Origin: Umbelopsis isabellina
Lineage: Eukaryota > Mucoromycota > Umbelopsidomycetes > Umbelopsidales > Umbelopsidaceae
NCBI GenBank assembly: GCA_016758905.1
Contig: JAEPQZ010000002.1
Coordinates: 1,612,001-1,676,000 of the forward strand
Direction: 5' to 3'
Length of the DNA: 64,000 nt
A program made the translations under genes and the position numbers. The notes under the pieces were generated by a model. That model had not been told where the DNA came from. It saw nothing but the letters and a program-made list of their open reading frames with translations, and searched no databases. Shown piece after piece: positions 56,547 to 64,000 of this stretch (position 1 is the first letter of the stretch; every line of letters starts with the position of its first letter).

Positions 56547-57955
56547 TTACCATAAGAATGCCAACTTTTTATCAATGAAATGTTTCATGGTTTCCTCTGT
56601 AAATGTTTGGAATCGTTTTGGATCCATGTCAAGTACTGGCCCTAAATGCGGCCCGATTGTGTGTGCCCAACGCTCATAATTTGTTTTAGCCACTTTTCCA
56701 AACTTTGTCGTATCATCTAAATTGAACCATGTTAAAATCATCATTAAAATTTGGTTGTTTATATGTTGGTACTTGCCCATAATTTGATAAATCAGCCTGT
56801 GCTCTGTTATACACAACTCTCTCATCGCTAGAAACGTTTCTAAACAATGCCGTATGGAAGGCGTTCCGCCCGTAGCCCTCAGTGCTTCACGTACTAAAGA
56901 TTTTAAAGTTTGTCAACATGTCATATTTCAAATCGCAATCTATCAACGCCGTATAGCATACGCATTCGGAGATAATTGTTAACGATCTTGTCAGCGTAAT
57001 CATGCTCCAGATCCGGCACCATGAAATATATGTATCCACCAACTTTGCATAATCGCGCAAATTCGCCAAGGACTTTGTAAATGTTGTTGATTGATAATGA
57101 CATCAACTTTGGTTGTACATTTATGAATGCAAACTTGTTATTGGTAAAGGGCAAATCATAGTACGAGTCTACCTGTACAAATTTTGCATTCCTCGGTTTG
57201 ACATCCTTGGGAAACGCAGCTGTTGTATCCGCTCCAACCACACGACAGCGCGGAATCTCTACCGCCAAATCCTATTTTTGATGATAAGTGAGGTGTTCAA
57301 GTATCTTTCCGCGGGTCCACAAGTCTCACCATTACATATGTCCCTGGGCCGCACAAGGCGTCCAAAATGTAATCTCCTGCGTTTAGCGTTCTCATTACTC
57401 GCAGGAGGGGGATGCTTCTAGATTATCGCAAACTTTAAGATTCATGATTGGGCAACATGAGCGTCTCTCAAGTCTGATTTACTACTTACTCCTTTCTCAA
57501 CTCTTTCAGGATCCAGTGTTGTTCGTGCAGCCTACACAGCATTTGAAGAATGCATGTTGCAAATCATGCTATTGATGGTTGTACTATCTTGGATTTTTTT
57601 CTTACCTGTCATTCTCTTCTTCTTCTTCTCTCATTTCGCAAGGCGTGAGTAATGAGTATGCAATTTCTTCAGTATTTAATGTATAGTATCTCGCTGCTTT
57701 TTCTGATTCTCTAGTACCATCATCGGTGCTTGTGTGTATTTTAGCCAAAGAAGCTGTCATGAGCATGTCTCCTTCTGTACGAAAGGGAAACAGCAAATAT
57801 GCATTTGTAAAATTAACAGGATTATATGCATATGCTTCGAAAATGTCATTCATACTTTGCTCTTCAGGATAAATCTGACGCCAATTTTTCGGTTTGCCAA
57901 AAGTGTCTTTACTTTTGCCTAAGCAAGTAAAGCAGGATTGCAGTACTGCTAGCAT
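56547..57955 (-). CDS. Class I SAM-dependent methyltransferase, unknown substrate
   Basis: Exons on the minus strand: 57955-57606, 57532-57491, 57417-57330, 57271-56962 and 56893-56547, giving 378 residues. The first 125 residues (MLAVLQSCFTCLGKSK onward) are specific to this fungal family and end in a run of Glu. The methyltransferase core begins with LHEQHWILKELRKESIPLLR. SAM motif I is LNAGDYILDALCGPGTYVMD. Then comes the acidic end of strand 2 (RCRVVGADTTA), KFVQVDSYYDLPFTNNKFAF (post-motif Asp) and LGEFARLCKVGGYIYFMVPD. The C-terminal 115 residues are helical (FLAMRELCITEHRLIYQIMG). The ATG at 57955 is the first in frame after a likely acceptor, so a short upstream coding exon cannot be excluded. 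The substrate cannot be predicted. Confidence 0.78.
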
Positions 57956-58520
57956 CTCTATAGAGCGAGAAAGAAGGACAACCTTACGGTATCCCAACAC
58001 TGCAAGTAACCAAATAATCTTACAAGTCTAATGGAACAAGTTTAAACTTCCTAGACACCCTATACGGATAGGTTCTGACTTCTCAGACAAGTATCTTAGA
58101 CAGTCCCTCTGCCCTCATAAAGATTTTCAGGGAAGTAAGACTTTTATGGGCAATCGCAAGCCAAAAGACAAGGGACAATAGTAACAGAGCTCTACTGCAG
58201 CAATACTAGAAAGTAATCAGCGCTCTAGTAGCTGAAGGGGTATAATCCATGAAAACACGGAGCTAGAAAAGGGATACAGGATGCGCCTTAGTACTTTCCA
58301 TGCAATTTGACAATGGCTTATGGACAATTAGCCTCTGCAAACCTGTTTATTGAGTCTTCATAGAGATCAAGACCATCGCAAAAATCCTATTACACAAATT
58401 ATGTAAAAAGTGGATGAATGAAAGCTTGCTCAGGCATGGATATTTTCTTGATCAGTTAGCTCCACTGATTTAATGAAAAATAATCTCAACCTCTGGAAAT
58501 TTGCCTTTCAGCGAGTAACC
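57956..58520. other. Divergent intergenic region between methyltransferase and BRAT1-like genes
   Basis: 565 bases without a supported gene. An in-frame upstream ATG at 58473 (MKNNLNLWKFAFQ) would extend the BRAT1-like protein by 16 residues. The ATG at 58521 has the better context (taaccATGG) and was preferred. Confidence 0.4.
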
Positions 58521-61500
58521 ATGGCTTCTGCAGATATAAATGAAGTTCATGTTGAGAAAGCACATAACATTTTAAATGCCTTACCCCGAATGTCAAAAGA
58601 TATAGTTGACGATACTATATATGAGAAAGTTCTATCATTTTTGTCTTCGTTTCTTGACAGTGAAGCACATGGTGTTCAAATGTATGATTCGTGGCACGTT
58701 CTCGACATCTTGACTGAGGTGAGCAGTTACCTGGTCATATTCAAAAAAGCTTTTCAAAAAATGAATAAGAGTCTAATGGTGTGTTATAACTAGACGTGTG
58801 AATCAAAAGAGCAAGATCCAAGAATAAAAGCAGTATGCCTACGGTTCTTAGGGAAATTGATTTCACGCGATGATGCTCCCAATTCTGTCCTATGCGCGAA
58901 ATTGATACAGGATAATCGTAGCTTACTGGATCAGGTCCAAGTATGCTCCACCGCCTCAGAAGGAGCTCTTCGTGTAGCAGCCATTGAGGCATGTCAAGGG
59001 TTTGCCTGTACCAAGGCGGGCTTGAAATGGTAGGAACTTGAGTGATACAATGTCTTTGGTTACGTTGCTAACGACTCCCTCACTAGGCTGAGAGACTCTT
59101 CAGCTATGCAGTCCAACATTGTGATCAGCTTACAAAGTACAAATACTTATGTACGAGGTATCACTTGTCATTGTATCTTCCAATCCTCCTGCAACTAACA
59201 AAGTTTTCCATCGCACTTTCAGTTAGTTACAGCTACTTGTGAATTCTATCGTCATTTGATCACGAATAGCTACAGCCATATCATAGTCGACATGGAGTTC
59301 CAAAACGCATCACAAGAACTATTATCTTGCATAGATCCTGCAAGTCAAATACAAAAGACCTTAAACGAAAAATTGAAAGTGTCAAGTGCTTCAACCAATC
59401 AAAAAAGATGGGCATGCAGAGAGTTTTGCTGGGCTATGGCATCTGCAACGTCCGATGGTATATTGCAATATCTGCAAGTAACCAAATTACTCGAGCCAAT
59501 ATATCGCATAGTGCATGAAAATGATCGACTCAATCGCAATCGAAACGTTGAAATCATATCTACTGTCTTTGCATTAGCACCACAGCCAATGTTATTGTTA
59601 TCGAAAGATTGTCAAGTGGACTCAAACTCGGATTTAGCAATATCTAAAGGTAAACTAACCGCGCATCAGATCATTCTTGAAGGCAAGGTATTAATGAAGT
59701 TGGTCTAGCCCACGAAGCCACCACCGTAAAAGCATTAGAATACCTTAATATAGATAATTTAGAATGCATCATCACCGGCATGCAATTGTTGAAAGCAACG
59801 TTGATACTAGCCAAGCGTCTGCCGCCTTCAGTTGCCGCGCCAAAAGTACAAGCTCTTTGTATTTTGATGACAGAACTGCTGGAGCTATGTCTGAACGAAG
59901 ATTACCGCTTAGATGTGCCAGACTTTCAGGACTATTCTGAAGTAAGCGTAATAGTATGGCATTAGCCAAATGTGCATAACATCTTGATAAACGTTGTTCT
60001 GTATAGCTACAAACACTGTTATGGAACAACCAGCGGTCAATATCAAAAAGAAAATCTGTGGTTATACATGCGTTTAAAATCATTCATATCATCACGCATG
60101 ACTTTCGCAATATTGTAGCCGTAAGTATCTTTTATCAAATTTCCTCCATGCTCACATTAGGTTCTGAGATTTATTCCTCAGCAAACAAAATTGTTGGAAA
60201 CACTGCTCGATATATTGGCCGACAAATCCATGACGGCAGATCTTCATATATTGAAGCCCTTACTATCTCAATTATCCCCACTACTTGCAACGGCAGGTCC
60301 TAATAATGATGACGCAAGTAGCACAACAGGAACTATGGTCGAAAGTGTAAGTCCCCGATTTGCAAGAAAAGACCAAACATAATGAGATGCTTAATGTTTA
60401 TACTAGACTCTGTCGGTTCTAACGCGATATTTGGAAGATCCAAGTATGGACAGCCGGGCTGTCAAATCGATATTGGAGACGATTGACTCGTTCTTATGCA
60501 ATCCAGTGCTCAATGATTTGATTCTACAAAAGGTATAGCAAGAATATCTTGGTTATGTTCAGTTTTGCATCATCAAATGGTAACAATTCAATATTAGACC
60601 GTTTCTACCAAAATTACTCAAGCTATTACTCTGCGACTCTTTGATACGGAATGGGATACTCGGGATTCAGTAGTGGCATTCATTGGCAGTTTATATGATC
60701 GTCCTTACATAGAGTCTCGGATCGTATTCGCTGAACATAACAATCTTGCGCTTGAAGTCATACAAAAGATTGAAGATGGTGAAGCATATGTACGATCCGC
60801 AGCGCTGGATGCTTTGCAGGTATGGCATTGAGATCGTGTCACGTCTATGCATAATTGCTGATTTTGCGATATAGAATATGATGAACAATGCAAGCGGCTG
60901 GATATATATCAAGAACAATGAGCTCACTAAACATATTAACACCAAGCTACCTCCACTTATACATGACCCGGAAGCGTTAGTTCGAAGAGCAGCCTTAGAT
61001 TCAATTTCTTGCTTGATTCAAAATCAATCTTATGAAAACCTTTTTGGAAGTAATGGATTAAGGTAACTTTGCAAGTTTGCGAACTACAGCTTACATGCCA
61101 ACAACTTATTATGTAATTTTGCAGCTCCTCCAACATGGCAGCACTCATTGACGACACCGACTGGGAGACGCGCTTGCGTGTATGTAAGCTACTACATGTG
61201 CTTTGGATTGCTGAGCGACACAACTTGTCTCGAAGTAAAAGGAGCAATGTTAATGATAATACACAAAAGCCACAATTTTATGTTCTGGGTGGCGATAAAT
61301 TACTTTTGCTGGCGGTGAGCATCAATATTATTTCCAATATCGATATCACGCTTGCATATTTATGATTTCCCTGCTAGATACAAGATCCTGCGCGCCTAGT
61401 ACGTAAAACGACAATGGAGGCACTAAAGGATATAATGGAGGACTTTGGACACGGAATATTCAACGAACCAATAGTCAGTGTGAAGCGGCCGCTTGAGCTC

Positions 61501-61677
61501 AGTGACGAAGATGAGATGTTCTGCGCATCCATCCGAAAGATAGACTTTGATATCTTAGAGACTACCATATCTGCCGAGCATATGTATGAAGAAACTTTTG
61601 ATATTGATTATAGTGGAGTGGATATCGCTTCCATGACAGAGAGTCTTCGCGATACCAACATGTTAGACTGTGAATGA
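58521..61677 (+). CDS. BRAT1: BRAT1-like HEAT-repeat protein, twelve exons
   Basis: Human BRAT1 binds the Integrator endonuclease pair INTS11/INTS9 and is linked to ATM signalling. The fungal role is not known. Exons: 58521-58718, 58794-59029, 59087-59157, 59227-59649, 59700-59941, 60007-60120, 60161-60346, 60407-60532, 60598-60819, 60875-61062, 61125-61314 and 61378-61677, giving 831 residues (human 821). The protein is helical repeats throughout. Regions matching the human protein in order are EWDTRDSVVAFIGSLYDRP (human CWEVRDSALEFL), EDGEAYVRSAALDALQNM (human DPESYVRASAVTAMGQL), DTDWETRLRVCKLLHVLW (human DLDWEVRAQGLELALVFL), and a C-terminal Leu/Asp/Glu-rich tail. The tail ends MLDCE, placing a Cys second from the end as in human ...DCY. 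Similarity was judged from memory of the human sequence. Confidence 0.75.
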
Positions 61678-61972
61678 AGTTGTAATAAGACAAATCCTGT
61701 TTTTCAAAAATTTGTACACTATTACATGTCTTATATTACTATAGCGTAAACACTATCATGCATCAGAACATTAAAAAACTATAGTATAGCTATCATTGAT
61801 AGCAAATTAACATGGCTATGAAGGTTGCAATCTTTGACCGTTAGAAATTTTTGGCAAATGTCAACCCCCCTGGTTCCTGTGGCTTGCATTGAAATTTCAG
61901 CGTCCCAAAATTTTACGAGACGTATCAAAAGAGCCGTTCAACCGCTTGACATTTGCCAATCTTTGACCAATC
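61678..61972. other. Spacer between BRAT1-like and COQ1
   Basis: 295 bases with AT-rich 3' flank and the COQ1 promoter. The string TGACATTTGCCAA near 61946 and AATGTCAACC near 61856 are parts of a loose inverted repeat. No gene was seen. Confidence 0.35.
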
Positions 61973-63664
61973 ATGCTTTGTGCACTCAAGCATTCCGCTA
62001 GAAAGGCAGCGGCTCCTTCCTCTTTCTCGGCAGGAAATGGACGATTACTTGTTATATCGGCTCAAAGGCGACTCTTGCACCAGTCATTGCCAAACACTAA
62101 AGCAGCTACGGAAGCAAAGGAAGAGTACGCCTCTCCATTCGGCAGAATTGCACAACAGTTCAATGTCATTCGTTCAACGATATTCAATTCGGCACCTTTG
62201 GCAGAAATCACGAAACCGGCCGAGGACGTTTTACCCTTCACAGGAAAGGCTAGCACGTGGTCGCAAGCTGTGTTAGAAGCTAAGGGTTTGGTCATTGATA
62301 AGACTAACGATAGGATCATTGACCCTGTCAAGTTGGTTGGTCGAGACTTGTGGGACTTGAAGGGGAATATTGGCAAATTGTTAGGCTCACAACACCCTCT
62401 TCTCAATGTTATTGCTAAGCACTACTTCAGTGCTGACGGCAAACATGTTCGACCTCTGCTCGTTCTATTGATGGCTCAGGCTACCAGTATCGCACCTAAG
62501 CGTCACATAGTCGCGAATGAAGAACATTACCGTATCATCGACACACCCATATCCTCGGGCCTCAAAAACATCACTTCCAGCAACACTTTCCAAGATGATG
62601 CTCATTATACACCTTATGTCAACAAGGAGGGCTGCTCCATTTTACCAACCCAAAGACGCCTGGCAGAAATCAGCGAGATGATTCATACTGCCTCTCTTTT
62701 ACACGACGATGTTATTGATGAATCGGAATCACGACGTAATATACCGTCAGCTAATGCCTCTTTTGGAAACAAGATGGCCGTGTTAGGTGGCGATTTCCTC
62801 TTGGCTCGATCCTCCTTGGCGTTGGCTCGCCTTCGTAACGCAGAATGTACTGAACTTATGGCAACTTGCATTGCCAACTTGGTAGAAGGAGAGTTCATGC
62901 AAATGAAGAATACTCAGGCAAATGACAATGGTGATCGACCACAGTCTAGTACCTTTGAGTATTATCTCAATAAGACCTACATGAAAACTGGAAGTCTGAT
63001 CGCTCAAAGCTGTAAATCCTCAGCTGTTTTAGGTGGTGGTACCAAAGAAGTATGCAATATAGCTTTTGAGTATGGCAAGAATCTTGGTGTTGCGTTCCAG
63101 GTACGTGTTGAATATTGAGTTCCAATACATAGGTGCACGTGATATGTCAGAGCAATCAATGTTTTGTGCATGCTAGGTGTTAGCATTTTCTGCTTATATC
63201 ATGTGCGCCTTTCCGTTAGAAACATGGCTGATCAGTCTCAACTTAACAAACAATTAGCTCGTGGACGATATGTTAGACTTTACAGTGTCTGCAGCAGACC
63301 TTGGTAAGCCAGCTGGTGCGGACTTGAAGCTTGGTTTGGCCACTGCCCCAGTTCTCTTTGCCTGGGAAGAATTCCCTGAACTTGGTCCACTAATCAAGCG
63401 CAAATTCTCTGAGGAAGGAGACGTTGAAAAGGTAATTTGCTTTCTTCCTGAGAAATTGGCAACCAAAATATTTGCTGATCAAAGCCTGTTGTCGATTTTT
63501 AGGCTCGTACTTTGGTTTACAAAAGTGATGGATTGAAAAAGACCACCATCTTGGCTGAATCACACTGTCAAGCTGCCATTAACGCTATATCTCAATTGCC
63601 ACCTTCAGATGCTCGCTCAGCTCTCATACAACTCACTGAGAAAGTATTGACGAGAACGAGATGA
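61973..63664 (+). CDS. COQ1: Polyprenyl diphosphate synthase COQ1 (ubiquinone side chain)
   Basis: A trans-prenyltransferase in mitochondria that builds the long isoprenoid tail of coenzyme Q from farnesyl/geranylgeranyl diphosphate and IPP. Exons: 61973-63100, 63258-63431 and 63503-63664, giving 487 residues. The N-terminus (MLCALKHSARKAAAPSSFSA, then RRLLHQSL) is a typical mitochondrial presequence. The family blocks are GKHVRPLLVLLMAQA, the first Asp-rich motif in LLHDDVIDESESRR, GNKMAVLGGDFLLARSS, EGEFMQMKN, and the second Asp-rich motif in FQLVDDMLDFT. GLATAPVLFAWEE and KSDGLKKTTILAESH complete the C-terminus. An insertion of about 50 residues precedes the first Asp-rich motif (RIIDTPISSGLKNITSSN), as in other fungal Coq1 proteins. 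Confidence 0.95.
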
Positions 63665-64000
63665 TCAACAGTCAACTTATAAATTTGGTCATTTGCAAAC
63701 AGATTGTATTTGATACGTTTAGACTGTCCTGCAACACAAAGAACTTAAGTGTAATTTACGTAGGAATGTAACATAATAGCACCCTCTAGAAAGCAAGAAA
63801 AATAAATCACACACATTGCAATATTCCAGAGACATTGTCATCCAGCTGCATAGCCACTTAAAATTTACATGCGCCATTTTCGAATATTTGCCTCATCTGA
63901 GGAATATTTTGGTGAGAGCCATCGCGATCGACGTAGCCAAAACAACTAGCATAATATCGCGCAAAATCTTTGGCATAGCGACTACATATATCCACCATGC
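63665..64000. other. 3' flank of COQ1 to window end
   Basis: AT-rich sequence with AATAAA at about 63799-63804, a possible polyadenylation signal. No coding frame is supported before the edge. Confidence 0.4.

Noticed and set aside
1-64000. CRISPR arrays, rRNA genes, or a secondary-metabolite cluster
   Set aside because: No regularly spaced repeats, rRNA segments, or polyketide/peptide synthase, terpene cyclase or transporter-regulator group was found.

Overview
The window is nuclear DNA of a filamentous fungus, most likely an early-diverging one (Mucoromycota, Mucorales-like). Almost all genes are broken by short GT-AG introns of about 50-110 bases. The gene set mixes universal eukaryotic genes with ones that yeasts lack: snurportin-1, NR2C2AP, a BRAT1-like protein and a cyclic-nucleotide phosphodiesterase with a receiver domain. 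The one recognisable transposase relic carries the WNRD zinc-ribbon motif of OrfB/Fanzor proteins. No bacterial, CRISPR, rRNA or tRNA gene was seen. Exon borders were worked out by hand from reading frame, splice motifs and family similarity. In every spliced gene that lies wholly in the window the exon lengths add up to a whole number of codons.

Layout. 0-6.3 kb: a receiver-domain phosphodiesterase running off the left edge (-), a PAP2 lipid phosphatase (+), and two intronless siroheme genes, MET1-like and MET8-like (both -). 6.5-12.2 kb: a GATA zinc-finger factor, the CCR4-NOT deadenylase CAF1/POP2 and frataxin (all +). 12.6-19.1 kb: RER1 and a trehalose-6-phosphate synthase/phosphatase (both -), then malate dehydrogenase (+). 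20.6-33 kb: a PH-domain protein (-), then the ribosome-biogenesis pair UTP10 and RIX1 (+). 33-41.2 kb: the CCR4-NOT ubiquitin ligase NOT4 (-), flanked by two gene-poor stretches holding degenerate repeats. 41.2-51.1 kb: a CorA/Alr1-type Mg transporter (-), divergent from NR2C2AP (+), then the Golgi exchange factor RIC1 (21 exons) and a Ran1-like kinase. 51.7-54.3 kb: two tandem paralogues of unknown function. 54.5-64 kb: snurportin (-) divergent from ELF1/ELOF1 (+), a SAM methyltransferase (-), a BRAT1-like HEAT protein (+) and the ubiquinone side-chain synthase COQ1 (+).

The genes are mostly housekeeping and do not form a metabolic cluster. Local functional pairings are MET1/MET8 (siroheme), UTP10/RIX1 (ribosome assembly), and CAF1 and NOT4 (both CCR4-NOT). 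The most interesting points are: the BRAT1-like gene, whose penultimate residue is a cysteine, as in the human protein; the unknown tandem pair with matched promoters; a possible peroxisomal signal on malate dehydrogenase; two GC-AG introns; an 11-base exon in RER1; an intron directly after the ELOF1 start codon; and a repeat family found in both gene-poor gaps.
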